This document shows positions 17,237 through 27,439 of a stretch of 58,009 bases of DNA, piece after piece. The translations under genes were made by a program, and so were the position numbers. Below the pieces are notes generated by a model. That model made no database searches, had not been told where the DNA came from, and saw only the letters and a list, made by a program, of their open reading frames with translations. Source of the stretch: Paraburkholderia kururiensis JCM 10599 = LMG 19447 (GTDB lineage Bacteria; Pseudomonadota; Gammaproteobacteria; Burkholderiales; Burkholderiaceae); NCBI RefSeq assembly GCF_003986935.1, contig NZ_RJZE01000035.1, forward strand, positions 1 through 58,009, read 5' to 3'. The stretch's first letter is position 1. Each line of letters starts with the position of its first letter.

Positions 17237-19063
17237 TCAGACGCCCAGCCAGCGCGAGCGCGCCGTGCGCGCCGCCGTGCGGTTATCCGCCACGACAAGC
17301 TTGTAGCGCGGCACTTCCGGGCCGTCGAGCGTGAGACGCGCGACACGCAGCTCGTCGCGGCGGAACGCGTGCACCTCGACCTTCGCGCCCGGCCGATAAC
17401 GGGCGAGCAGCGCGTCCAGATTCGAACCGGTCACGCGCAGACCGTCGATTGCGACCAGCACGTCGCCTGCGGAAAGCCCCGCCTTCTGGGCCGCGCCGCC
17501 GTCATGGACCGCCGCGATCGTGCATTCGGCCGCGCCGCGCGTGCGCGCGCCGAGCGACGGCTTGCCGTCCCTGGCTCCGTTTTTGTCGCCGTTTTTGCTG
17601 CCAGGCTTGCCGAGGTCCGGTTCCAGCGACACACCAAACGGCGCCAGCAGCTCGGCGAGCGGCAGGTCGCGCGTGCCGCGCACGCCTTCCGCAAAGAGCG
17701 CCGACAAGTCCACGCCCGTCGCTTCGGCAAACAGCGCCTCGACGGCGGATTCTTCGATGCCCGTTGCGCGGCCGCGATAGAAATCGCGCCCGTAGCGCTG
17801 CCACAAGAGACGCATCACGTCGTCGAGCGACTTGCGGTTGCCCGTTTGCGCGCGAATGGTGAGATCGAACGCGAGCGCCACGAGCGACCCCTTCGCGTAA
17901 TAACTGACGATGGCGTTCGCGGCGTTCTCGTCCTGGCGGTAGTACTTCACCCACGCGTCGAACGAGCTTTCCGCCACGCTCTGCTTGAGGCGCCCCGCGC
18001 CGCGCAGCACGTTGCCCACGGTCTTGCCGACGAGGTCGAAATACTCGTCCGGCGAAATCGCGCCGCTTCGCACAAGCATCAGGTCGTCGTAGTACGACGT
18101 GAAGCCTTCGAACAGCCACAGCAGCGTCGTGTAGTTTTCCTGCGTGAGGTCGTACGGCGCGAACGTGGCGGGCTTGATGCGCTTCACATTCCACGTGTGG
18201 AAGTACTCGTGACTGCACAGGCCGAGGTAAGTCCGGTAGCCCTCGGTCATCGCGTCGCGCCCCTTCACGGGCAGGTCGGTGCGATTGCAGATGAGCGCCG
18301 TGGACGCGCGGTGTTCGAGGCCGCCGTAACCGTCCGCGACGGCTTGCGTCATGAAGACGTAGCGGTCCATTGGCGCCTTCTTCGACCTCGGCTCGAAGAG
18401 CGCGATCTGCGCTTCGCAGATGCGCTTCAGGTCGGCGGCGAGGCGCTCCGTGTCGAGCGCGATCACGCGACCGGCGATCACGATGTCATGTGGCACGCCG
18501 TGCGCGTTGAAGGTGGCGAGCACGAACTCGCCGAGCGTCACCGGATGGTCGATCAGTTCGTCGTAGTCGGCTGCGCGGTACTCGCCGAATCCGTAGCGCT
18601 TCGTGCCGCGCGCTTCCGGCAGCGCCGTGGCGACGCGCCAGTGCCGATACGCCTCGCCCTCGGGGCGCTGGATGTCGACCACGCACGGCGCCGCTTCCTG
18701 CCCCAGCACGGCGAGGAAGACGCTCGTGCCGTTGAAGAAGCCCGTGGTGTCGTCCAGATGCGCGGCGCGCACCGAGAGGTCCCACGCGTACACCTCGTAG
18801 CGCAGCGTCAGCGCGCCGTTGACGGGCGCCGCCTGCCATGAATGCTTGTCGGTCTTTTCGATGCGCACCTTGCGGCCGGCTTCGTTGAACGCGCGCAGCG
18901 TGACGACGTTGCGGGCGAACTCGCGCACCATGTAGCTGCCCGGAATCCACACGGGCAGCATGAAGCGCTGGCCGGCGGGATCGGGGTCCGGCACGGTGAC
19001 GGTGACTTCGAAGAGATGAGCGGCGGGATGCTTGGGAACGATGCTGTAGCGGATCGGCTTCAT
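17237..19063 (-). CDS. M61 (glycyl aminopeptidase) family metallopeptidase with PDZ domain
   Basis: This 608-residue protein has the M61 N-terminal beta domain (GSYMVREFARNV), the thermolysin-like zinc motif HEYFH at 285-289 with the third ligand in LFEGFTSYYDDL, and a PDZ domain near the C-terminus (AAQKAGLSAGDVLVAIDGL). Members cleave N-terminal glycine or alanine. No signal peptide is visible, so it is probably cytoplasmic. The start at 19063 (MKPIRYSIV) matches the domain start. A low-complexity linker rich in Gly, Lys and Asp separates peptidase and PDZ. Confidence 0.88.
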   Translation of the reverse strand: MKPIRYSIVPKHPAAHLFEVTVTVPDPDPAGQRFMLPVWIPGSYMVREFARNVVTLRAFNEAGRKVRIEKTDKHSWQAAPVNGALTLRYEVYAWDLSVRAAHLDDTTGFFNGTSVFLAVLGQEAAPCVVDIQRPEGEAYRHWRVATALPEARGTKRYGFGEYRAADYDELIDHPVTLGEFVLATFNAHGVPHDIVIAGRVIALDTERLAADLKRICEAQIALFEPRSKKAPMDRYVFMTQAVADGYGGLEHRASTALICNRTDLPVKGRDAMTEGYRTYLGLCSHEYFHTWNVKRIKPATFAPYDLTQENYTTLLWLFEGFTSYYDDLMLVRSGAISPDEYFDLVGKTVGNVLRGAGRLKQSVAESSFDAWVKYYRQDENAANAIVSYYAKGSLVALAFDLTIRAQTGNRKSLDDVMRLLWQRYGRDFYRGRATGIEESAVEALFAEATGVDLSALFAEGVRGTRDLPLAELLAPFGVSLEPDLGKPGSKNGDKNGARDGKPSLGARTRGAAECTIAAVHDGGAAQKAGLSAGDVLVAIDGLRVTGSNLDALLARYRPGAKVEVHAFRRDELRVARLTLDGPEVPRYKLVVADNRTAARTARSRWLGV

Positions 19064-19079
19064 CGTGTGGGCTGGTTGG

Positions 19080-19101
19080 GGTGGCAAGTCGGTGGCAAGT
19101 C
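19080..19101. repeat. 11-bp tandem duplication
   Basis: GGTGGCAAGTC occurs twice in direct succession just upstream of the M61 peptidase start. The following bases (CGGCGGCAGATC, CGGCGGGCGG) look like further degenerate copies. It is probably slippage in a G/C-rich leader. Confidence 0.5.
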
Positions 19102-19219
19102 GGCGGCAGATCAGCGGCGGGCGGTGGCGGGTCAGCGGCTCGGCAGTGTGGCGAGGCGCCCTGGCCGCTGCTTGTGGCTGCCGGACGCCCGGGGCGGCGC
19201 CGGCGGCTCAAAGAGCGAG

Positions 19220-19254
19220 CGCCGTCCGGTTCAGAATCGACGATCCGGACGGCG
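19220..19254 (-). terminator. Possible dsbC terminator
   Basis: A perfect 10-bp inverted repeat CGCCGTCCGG/CCGGACGGCG with a 15-nt loop lies just after the dsbC stop. On the minus strand it is followed by CTCGCTCTTT, a poor U-tract, so termination may be weak or partial. Confidence 0.45.
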
Positions 19255-19268
19255 GCGAGACGAGCGGT

Positions 19269-19994
19269 TTAGCGCACCGCCGACAATTCCTTGTCGAGCG
19301 TGGCGGCCGGCACGGCGCCGGGCAGGCGGCGGCCGTCGGCGAGGAACACGGTGGGCGTACCGGTCACGTTCATCTTCTGACCCAGCGCGAGGTTGCTGTC
19401 GAGCGCGGCCGTGTCGCACGAACCGCCCGAGGGCGCGCGGCGATCGAGCATCCATGCCTCCCAGGCCTTCGCGCGGTCGGCCGAGCACCAGATCGCCTTG
19501 GCCTTCGCCGTCGAATCGGGCGAAAGCACGGGGTACAGGAAGGTGTAGACCGTCACGTTATCCACGGACTTCAGCGTGTTCTCGAGCTGCCGGCAATACG
19601 GGCAGTTCGGGTCGGAGAACACCGCGATCTTGCGCGAGCCGTTGCCCTTCACGACCTTCACGGCGTTCGCGAACGGCAGACTCGCGAAGTCGATGCGGTT
19701 GAGGTCGGCCAGACGCGCTTCGGTCAGATTCTTGCGCGACTTCGCATCCACGAGGTCGCCGAGCAGCAGATAGTCGCCGTTCGCGTCGCTATAGATGATC
19801 TGCGAGCCGAGATTCACCTCGTAGAGCCCCGCGATGGGCGACTTCGCGATGCCCTTGATCTGGGCGTCCGAACCCAGCCGTGCTTCGAGCGTGGCCTTCA
19901 GTTTGTCGGTGACCGGGTCGGCTTGCGCCACGCCGCTCAGCAAGGTTGTGGCGGCCGCGAGTGCAAACGCCCAGTGTCGGATACGCATCTTCAT
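19269..19994 (-). CDS. dsbC: Thiol:disulfide isomerase DsbC
   Basis: This 241-residue periplasmic protein should reshuffle wrong disulfide bonds, kept reduced by DsbD. A signal peptide (MKMRIRHWAF...GVAQA, cleavage near residue 25) fixes the start at 19994, with AGGAA upstream. The N-terminal dimerisation domain is followed by the thioredoxin fold with the CPYC active site at 131-134; most DsbC proteins have CGYC, so the Pro is a small variant. A second Cys pair spacing (WCS...SCD) is present near 160-180 as in the family. Confidence 0.92.
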   Translation of the reverse strand: MKMRIRHWAFALAAATTLLSGVAQADPVTDKLKATLEARLGSDAQIKGIAKSPIAGLYEVNLGSQIIYSDANGDYLLLGDLVDAKSRKNLTEARLADLNRIDFASLPFANAVKVVKGNGSRKIAVFSDPNCPYCRQLENTLKSVDNVTVYTFLYPVLSPDSTAKAKAIWCSADRAKAWEAWMLDRRAPSGGSCDTAALDSNLALGQKMNVTGTPTVFLADGRRLPGAVPAATLDKELSAVR

Positions 19995-20102
19995 TGCTGC
20001 TTCCTGGAGTTTCTGGATTAACTGCCTTGATTGACTGAGGCGAATCGCCTTGACGGGCCTTGACGGAACATCGGTCGCGCTGCCCGCACGCTGAATGGGC
20101 AT

Positions 20103-21275
20103 TCACCCCAACGCCGCCGCGACGAGCCAGCGTTTGACGAGCGGCTGCGAGCCCACCAACGCCATGCCCGTATTGCGCACCGCGCGCGCAATGCTGCCGG
20201 GCACCGAAAAGAGCCGCTGCAGGCCGTCCGTGGCAACCACCAGCGAGCGGATGTCCTCACGCCGGCCGCGTTCGTAACGGCGCAGCAGCACGGTGTCGCC
20301 GAGGTCGCGGAACGACTCCTTCTTCGCGATCACGTCGGCGAGCACGGCGACGTCGCGCAAGCCAAGGTTCATGCCCTGGCCGCACAGCGGGTGGATCAGG
20401 TGCGCCGCATCGCCCACCAGCGCCACGCGCGGCGCGATCAGCTTGTCCACGGTTTGCAGCGCGAGCGGAAAACCGCGCGCGGGCGTCACGCATTCCAGCG
20501 CGCCGGGGTGGCCGTGCGTGGCGCGCTCCACTTCGGCGGCGAGCTGCGCCGGTGTGAGCCGCAGCAGTTCGTTCGCGTGCTCCGTGCGCGCCGACCAGAC
20601 GAGCGACACGTGCGGACCCGGCAACGGCAAGAGCGCGATGATTTCGCCGTCGCGGAACCACTGGTAGGCCGTCTCGCCGTGCGGCCGCTCGGCGCGGAAA
20701 TTCGCCACCACGCCGGTCTGCCGATAGTCGCGCCGCTCCACCTTCGAGCCGATCTGCGCGCGCACCCACGAGTGCGCGCCGTCGGCGCCCACCACGAGAT
20801 CCGCTTCGAGCACCTGGCCGTTCGCGAGTCCGATCGTGGCGGCATCGGCTTTCACGTCGAGCCCCTGGGCGCGCGTGTCGAGCCACGTGAGATTCGGCTG
20901 GAAACGCAGCGCGGCGTCGAGCGCACGCTCGATCAGCGACGACTCCGCAATCCACGCCAGTTGCGGCACCGCAGCCTGGAAGGCGGAAAAGTGCAGCTCC
21001 GCATGAGCGTCGCCGTACACCCGCATGTCGTAGACGGGCGAGACGCGTGCGAGGTCGATTGCCTGCCAGACACGCAGCCGCTCGAGCAGCGCATGAGAAC
21101 TCGCCGAGAGCGCGTAGACGCGTGCATCGAACGCCTCGTCGGCGGGCAGCGGCGAAGAGGGCTGCGCGAGCAGCGCGACACGCAGGCCGCCCTGCGTGAG
21201 TGCAAGCGCCGCAGTCTTGCCGACCAGCCCGCCGCCGATCACGGCGACGTCAAATGTCTGAGGATGGGTAGTCAT
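20103..21275 (-). CDS. UbiH/UbiF/VisC-family FAD-dependent monooxygenase
   Basis: This 390-residue flavoprotein has the dinucleotide fold GGGLVGKTAAL at the N-terminus, the LVVGADGAHSWVR (DG) motif in the middle and the GDAAHLIHPLCGQGMNLGLRDV FAD-ribityl motif. The family hydroxylates the ring of ubiquinone precursors (UbiH, UbiF, UbiI, UbiM), and which position is attacked cannot be told from sequence reading. The start has no Shine-Dalgarno sequence; TATAAT lies on the minus strand just 7 nt upstream, suggesting a leaderless mRNA. It is 108 bp upstream of dsbC and in the same direction. Confidence 0.88.
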   Translation of the reverse strand: MTTHPQTFDVAVIGGGLVGKTAALALTQGGLRVALLAQPSSPLPADEAFDARVYALSASSHALLERLRVWQAIDLARVSPVYDMRVYGDAHAELHFSAFQAAVPQLAWIAESSLIERALDAALRFQPNLTWLDTRAQGLDVKADAATIGLANGQVLEADLVVGADGAHSWVRAQIGSKVERRDYRQTGVVANFRAERPHGETAYQWFRDGEIIALLPLPGPHVSLVWSARTEHANELLRLTPAQLAAEVERATHGHPGALECVTPARGFPLALQTVDKLIAPRVALVGDAAHLIHPLCGQGMNLGLRDVAVLADVIAKKESFRDLGDTVLLRRYERGRREDIRSLVVATDGLQRLFSVPGSIARAVRNTGMALVGSQPLVKRWLVAAALG

Positions 21276-21281
21276 CCGGCC

Positions 21282-21287
21282 ATTATA
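21282..21287 (-). promoter_or_regulatory. Consensus -10 box of the UbiH-like gene
   Basis: TATAAT lies on the minus strand with six bases (GGCCGG) between it and the start codon. The normal initiation distance puts the first transcribed base on or next to the A of ATG. No good -35 hexamer is seen at the usual distance. Confidence 0.5.
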
Positions 21288-21622
21288 GCTTTGGGGGGTG
21301 ATGCGGCCGTGGCGGGAAAGACGGGTAGCGCACCGATAGCGAGCCCGCCGATTCCCGCCAGGACGAGCCGCCGCGCGACACAGCGCCGCGGCTTCTCCGG
21401 TCGGCCGTGCGCAGACGGAAAGCATGCCGACAGGACAGCCGTCGGACCACCACCGGGACAGGGTTACAATTACGGTTTTTGGTGACGGCCCACGTCACCG
21501 CCTCCCGACGTGCCGCCCGCGGCGCGCCGCCCGGCACGGCGCACTCCGCCCGGCCGACTGCGCGGCGCAAGACCCACCCGCCGCCCCGGCAGGCGCGTCA
21601 CCACCTGATTGCAGAGAATTCC

Positions 21623-22717
21623 ATGAGCCTCAAATGCGGCATCGTCGGCTTGCCTAACGTCGGCAAGTCCACCCTGTTCAACGCGCTGACCAAGGCGGGC
21701 ATCGCCGCGGAAAACTATCCGTTCTGCACCATCGAGCCGAACGTCGGCGTGGTCGAAGTGCCGGATGCGCGGCTTCAGGCGCTCGCCGAAATCATCAAGC
21801 CCGAGCGCATCGTGCCGGCCGTCGTCGAGTTCGTGGACATCGCTGGCCTCGTGGCGGGTGCGAGCAAGGGCGAAGGACTCGGCAACCAGTTCCTCGCCAA
21901 CATCCGCGAAACCGATGCCATCACGCACGTCGTGCGCTGCTTCGAAGACGAGAACGTGATTCACGTGGCGGGCAAGGTCGATCCGGTCGCGGACATCGAA
22001 GTGATCAACACCGAACTCGCGCTGGCCGACCTCGGCACCGTGGAAAAGGCGCTCGCGCGGTACTCGAAGGCGGCGAAGTCGGGCAACGACAAGGAAGCCG
22101 TGAAGCTCGCCGCCGTGCTCGAAAAGGTGCGCGCGCAGCTGGACCAGGCGAAGCCCGTGCGCGGCCTCAGCCTCTCCGAAGACGAGCAGGCGCTCATCAA
22201 GCCGTTCTGCCTCATCACGGCCAAGCCCACGATGTACGTGGCCAACGTGAAGGAAGACGGCTTCGAGAACAACGCGCACCTCGACGCCGTGCGCCGCTAC
22301 GCCGAGACCGAGAAGGCGCCGGTGGTGGCAGTCTGCGCCGCGATCGAAGCGGAAATTGCCGATCTCGCCGACGAAGACAAGGAAGTGTTCCTCGCCGACA
22401 TGGGCATGGACGAGCCGGGCCTGAACCGCGTGATCCGCGCGGGCTTCAAGCTGCTGGGCCTGCAGACGTACTTCACGGCGGGCGTGAAGGAAGTGCGCGC
22501 GTGGACCATCCACATCGGTGACACGGCACCCCAGGCCGCGGGCGTGATCCACACCGACTTCGAGCGCGGCTTCATCCGCGCGCAGACCATCAGCTACGAC
22601 GACTTCATCGCGTACAAGGGCGAACAGGGCGCGAAGGAAGCCGGCAAGATGCGCGCCGAAGGCAAGGAGTACGTGGTGCACGACGGCGACGTGATGAACT
22701 TCCTGTTCAACGTCTGA
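21623..22717 (+). CDS. ychF: Ribosome-binding ATPase YchF
   Basis: This 364-residue Obg-family protein binds ATP in preference to GTP and associates with ribosomes; it is linked to oxidative-stress responses. The P-loop GLPNVGKST begins at residue 8, followed by the DIAGLVAGASKGEGLGNQFL G3 region with the family's hydrophobic switch, the NVKE specificity motif in place of NKxD, a coiled-coil insertion and the C-terminal TGS domain. The length equals the family norm. A TACAAT at 21465-21470 may be the promoter. A T-tailed terminator follows. Confidence 0.95.
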   Translation: MSLKCGIVGLPNVGKSTLFNALTKAGIAAENYPFCTIEPNVGVVEVPDARLQALAEIIKPERIVPAVVEFVDIAGLVAGASKGEGLGNQFLANIRETDAITHVVRCFEDENVIHVAGKVDPVADIEVINTELALADLGTVEKALARYSKAAKSGNDKEAVKLAAVLEKVRAQLDQAKPVRGLSLSEDEQALIKPFCLITAKPTMYVANVKEDGFENNAHLDAVRRYAETEKAPVVAVCAAIEAEIADLADEDKEVFLADMGMDEPGLNRVIRAGFKLLGLQTYFTAGVKEVRAWTIHIGDTAPQAAGVIHTDFERGFIRAQTISYDDFIAYKGEQGAKEAGKMRAEGKEYVVHDGDVMNFLFNV

Positions 22718-22761
22718 TGTAACGTCCCGGCCGTGGTTGCATGGCCGCACGCACCACACAG

Positions 22762-22790
22762 AGCCGCGCCACCCGCGCGGCTTTTTCTTT
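22762..22790 (+). terminator. ychF intrinsic terminator
   Basis: An 8-bp G/C-rich stem AGCCGCGC/GCGCGGCT with a 5-nt loop is followed by TTTTCTTTTCC. It lies 45 bp after the ychF stop. Confidence 0.8.
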
Positions 22791-22889
22791 TCCACGGCGG
22801 CGAGGCTCATACAATCCGCTGAATGCGGCATCCGGCATCGGCCGCCCGCACGGCCATCCAACGACATCACGACAGCAAGCGAGAAGACC

Positions 22890-23213
22890 ATGAGCCTGCT
22901 CACGCGCGTCCGTCCACGACGCCTCGACTTGAGCGCGATATGCGCGGCCGCACTCACGGCCCTCGCCCTCGCGCTGCCTTGCGTGCCGGCCTTCGCGTTC
23001 CAGCCGTCGTCCGTCCAGCCCGACGAGAGCAATCTCGACAACCACCAGACCTACCGCAACCGTGACGGCGCCACGGTCCATTCGCCGGCCCATTCGCTTT
23101 CGGGCAAGGCGCCCGAGGGTGCCACGGCGCGCTGCCGCGACGGCACCTACAGCTTCAGCCGACATCGCAGCGGCACGTGCTCGCGGCACGGCGGCGTGGC
23201 ATCGTGGCTTTGA
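22890..23213 (+). CDS. Secreted DUF3761-family small protein
   Basis: This 107-residue protein begins with a typical Sec signal peptide (basic start, hydrophobic core, cleavage near AFA-FQ at residue 36). The mature part ends in the DUF3761 pattern: VHSPAHS, then PEGATARCRDGTYSFS, then HRSGTCSRHGGVASWL. Two cysteines (82 and 97) could form a disulfide in the periplasm. The domain is common in bacteria and phage lysis or surface proteins, but its function is unknown to me. It has its own start behind the ychF terminator. Confidence 0.78.
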   Translation: MSLLTRVRPRRLDLSAICAAALTALALALPCVPAFAFQPSSVQPDESNLDNHQTYRNRDGATVHSPAHSLSGKAPEGATARCRDGTYSFSRHRSGTCSRHGGVASWL

Positions 23214-23423
23214 GCCCGGCCTCCCACGGCCACGCCCCGGCTCAACCCCGGCGGTGCGCCACCGCTGCCCGCAACATGGCGCGCAAGCGCTAGCCGGCAC
23301 CCACGCCACCACCCCTTACAATACGGGCTTCGGACCCACGCGCCGCGCCTTGGCGCCGCCGCTATCCGGCCCCATTCTGCATCCCCCTTCCTCATCCCTT
23401 TACAGGTTCCAGACAAGACTCAC

Positions 23424-25088
<1,665 letters not shown>

Positions 25089-25095
25089 TGCTCGC

Positions 25096-25117
25096 GGGGC
25101 GCTTCATGAAGCGCCCC
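25096..25117. repeat. 22-bp perfect palindrome after ettA
   Basis: GGGGCGCTTCATGAAGCGCCCC reads the same on both strands and lies between the ettA stop and its terminator. Without a loop it is more like a stacked stem or operator than a terminator. Confidence 0.6.
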
Positions 25118-25123
25118 CGTTGA

Positions 25124-25168
25124 ACGGCGCGGCGCGCAGGTTTTCGAACTGCGCGCCGCGCCGTTTTT
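25124..25168 (+). terminator. Strong ettA terminator
   Basis: A perfect 16-bp inverted repeat (25124-25139 with 25149-25164) encloses a 9-nt loop GTTTTCGAA and is followed directly by TTTTT. It is the most stable-looking terminator in the window. Confidence 0.9.
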
Positions 25169-25333
25169 CCTCTGCACCCGGGCGCCCTCCTGGCGGCCGC
25201 CTCTCTCGTCACTTCACCGCTTTCGCGCAACGCTTCGCGAGATCGCCTCGCGGGCTCGCGCATGCCTCGTCCCGCTCCACCATCCCACTATTTCGGCCCT
25301 GCAGCGCCAGGTTGACAGCGCCGCGCCAATGGT

Positions 25334-25364
25334 TTGACCATTTGTCCACAATACGATCTATAAA
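25334..25364 (+). promoter_or_regulatory. Candidate promoter of the cupin cluster
   Basis: TTGACC at 25334-25339 and TATAAA at 25359-25364 are 19 bp apart, slightly long. The left arm of the inverted-repeat operator sits between the two boxes, so a bound regulator could control polymerase. Confidence 0.5.
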
Positions 25365-25380
25365 TCCATATTATGGACAA
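25342..25380. promoter_or_regulatory. Inverted-repeat operator, probably for the cluster's IclR regulator
   Basis: TTGTCCACAATA (25342-25353) and TATTATGGACAA (25369-25380) form a 12-bp inverted repeat with one mismatch and a 15-bp spacer. It overlaps the candidate promoter of the cupin gene. The regulator is inferred to be the IclR protein encoded at the end of the cluster. Confidence 0.55.
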
Positions 25381-25391
25381 CCGGAGACACT

Positions 25392-25919
25392 ATGCCCGCC
25401 CCAGCCGCCGGCGCTGACGCCCTGACGCCTTATCAGCTGCCGAACCCGCCCGAAGCGCTGCCCGAAATCGTCGTGGCACCCGCCATTCCCGAAGACGAGC
25501 GCCTCTGGGTGCCGCAGGCCGAGAACGTATGGTTCCGGCCGCTCTGCCTGAACGTCTCCACCGGCTACTGGATGAACCTGCTGCGCGTGCGCAAGTCCGG
25601 CGTGCTGAGCCGGCATCGTCATCCGCAGGCGGTGCACGGCATGGTGCTCAAGGGCAAATGGCGCTACCTGGAACACGACTGGATCGCCACTGAAGGCAGC
25701 TACGTCTTCGAGCCGCCCGGCGAGACGCACACGCTCTACGTGCCCGAAGACGTCGAAGAAATGATCACGTACTTCCAGGTGAACGGCGTGATGTTCTACT
25801 GCGACCCGCACGGCAACTTCACCGGCTATGAGGACGTCTTCACGAAGCTCGACATGTGCCGCGCGCACTACGAGCGCGTGGGACTCGGTGCCGGCTACGT
25901 CGATCAGTTCGTGAGATAG
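25392..25919 (+). CDS. Cupin dioxygenase, 2,4'-dihydroxyacetophenone dioxygenase-like
   Basis: This 175-residue single-domain cupin has metal ligands in the first cupin motif, His75, His77 (SRHRHPQAVHG), a nearby acid Glu94 and His113 in the second motif (PGETHTLYV). The size and the PQAENVWFRPLCLN / CDPHGNFTGYEDV blocks recall 2,4'-dihydroxyacetophenone dioxygenase, which cleaves a carbon-carbon bond with non-haem iron and O2. GGAG lies 5 nt before the ATG. It leads a set with an MFS transporter, a short-chain dehydrogenase and an IclR regulator. The substrate is not proven; an acetylacetone-type diketone or another hydroxyketone are alternatives. Confidence 0.65.
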   Translation: MPAPAAGADALTPYQLPNPPEALPEIVVAPAIPEDERLWVPQAENVWFRPLCLNVSTGYWMNLLRVRKSGVLSRHRHPQAVHGMVLKGKWRYLEHDWIATEGSYVFEPPGETHTLYVPEDVEEMITYFQVNGVMFYCDPHGNFTGYEDVFTKLDMCRAHYERVGLGAGYVDQFVR

Positions 25920-26055
25920 CCGCGCCCGCAGCGATACCCGCAGCCGCAGCGGTAACACCACCTAAGGCAGCCACAGCGGCCCTGCACGGCCGCCGCATTT
26001 CGAAGGATTGCAGCCCCTTCCATTCACAGACTCGAAAGAGCGCAGGAGGAGACAC

Positions 26056-27357
26056 ATGCAGGTGAAGACACCGCGCCTTGGGCGCATCCAGCGCATTGCC
26101 GTGACGTTTCTCATGCTCGCGGGCATCGTCAACTATCTCGACCGCAGCACGCTTTCCATCGCCAATCACTCGGTGAGCGGGGAGCTTGGCCTCTCCGCGT
26201 CGCAGATGGGCTTGCTGCTCTCGGCCTTCTCGTTTGCTTACGCGTTTTCGCAGTTGCCGGTGGGCGCGTTGCTCGATCGGTTCGGCGCGCGGCTCATGCT
26301 CGGACTCGGCATGTTGGTGTGGTCGGTCGCGCAACTGTGCGGCGGCCTCGTGCAGACGTTGCAGCAATTTCTCGTGGCGCGCATCGCGCTCGGCATTGGC
26401 GAAGCACCGCAGTTTCCGGCCGGCGCCAAGGTGGTCAGCGAATGGTTCGCGCTGCGCGAGCGCGGCCGGCCCACCGGCATTTTCACAACGTCGTCCACCA
26501 TCGGGCCCGCGCTCGCGCCGCCCATTCTCACCGCGCTGCTGCTCGCGTTCGGCTGGCGCTGGATGTTCGTCGTGATGGGCGTGCTGGGCATCGCGGTGGC
26601 GCTGGGCTGGTACATCGTCTATCGCAACCGGGGCGACGTAACGCTCGCGGAGGAGGAAGTCGTCCACCTCACCGAAGACGAGCCGCACGCGCGCGCCGAG
26701 CGCCGCATGACCTTCGCCGAGTGGCGCGGCCTGTTCGGCTCCCCTACCACGTGGGGCATGATCTTCGGCTTCATGGGCGTGATCTACATGGTGTGGCTGT
26801 ACCTCACCTGGCTGCCCGCCTACCTGGAGCACGAACGGCATCTCTCGATTGCGAAGACGGGCTGGGTGGTCTCCATTCCCTACCTCTTCGGCACGCTCGG
26901 CATGCTCTCCAGCGGCTATGTGGCGGACGGCCTGATGGCGCGCGGCATGGCGCCCATCCGCAGCCGCAAGTGGCCCATCTGCACGGGCCTCATCTGCGCG
27001 GCCGTGTTCACGGTGCCCGCCGCGTTCACGCCGAACACGACGCTTGCCATCGTGTACCTCTCGCTCGCCATGTATTTCGTCAACATGGCAAGCGGCGGCG
27101 CCTGGGCGCTCGTGAGCGTGACGGCGCCGCGCCATCTGGCGGCATCGCTCGGCAGCATCCAGAACTTCGGCGGGTATTTCGGCGGGTCATTCGCGCCGTT
27201 CATTACGGGCATCGTTGTCGATCGGACGCACTCGTTCGTCAACGCGTTCCTGATCAGCGCGGCCGTGTCGTTCGCCGCGGCGCTCGTCTACATGTTCGTC
27301 GTGCGCGCGCCCATTGCCGAGCGCAGCAGCGGCGAGGCCGCCGTCGAGCTCGCATGA
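26056..27357 (+). CDS. MFS transporter, ACS (anion:cation symporter) type
   Basis: This 433-residue inner-membrane protein shows about twelve hydrophobic segments. The N-terminus has NYLDRSTLSIAN, the first-loop motif GALLDRFGARL, and late in the protein the SLGSIQNFGGYFGGSFAP block typical of the ACS family, whose members carry organic anions such as hexuronates, tartrate, phthalate or hydroxyphenylacetate. GGAGGAG lies 6 nt before the ATG at 26056. By position it imports the substrate of the neighbouring cupin and dehydrogenase. Confidence 0.85.
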   Translation: MQVKTPRLGRIQRIAVTFLMLAGIVNYLDRSTLSIANHSVSGELGLSASQMGLLLSAFSFAYAFSQLPVGALLDRFGARLMLGLGMLVWSVAQLCGGLVQTLQQFLVARIALGIGEAPQFPAGAKVVSEWFALRERGRPTGIFTTSSTIGPALAPPILTALLLAFGWRWMFVVMGVLGIAVALGWYIVYRNRGDVTLAEEEVVHLTEDEPHARAERRMTFAEWRGLFGSPTTWGMIFGFMGVIYMVWLYLTWLPAYLEHERHLSIAKTGWVVSIPYLFGTLGMLSSGYVADGLMARGMAPIRSRKWPICTGLICAAVFTVPAAFTPNTTLAIVYLSLAMYFVNMASGGAWALVSVTAPRHLAASLGSIQNFGGYFGGSFAPFITGIVVDRTHSFVNAFLISAAVSFAAALVYMFVVRAPIAERSSGEAAVELA

Positions 27358-27439
27358 CGCCGCAGGGCGGCCGCGCCGCCTTGCTTCTTCGTTCTTCGCC
27401 CCTGCACGAGACAAGACACGCTTCCTGTTCCCATTCGAC

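Noticed and set aside
16715..18841. 708-codon open frame on the plus strand opposite azoR and the M61 peptidase
   Set aside because: It spans two real minus-strand genes and their gap, is Arg-rich and matches no family.
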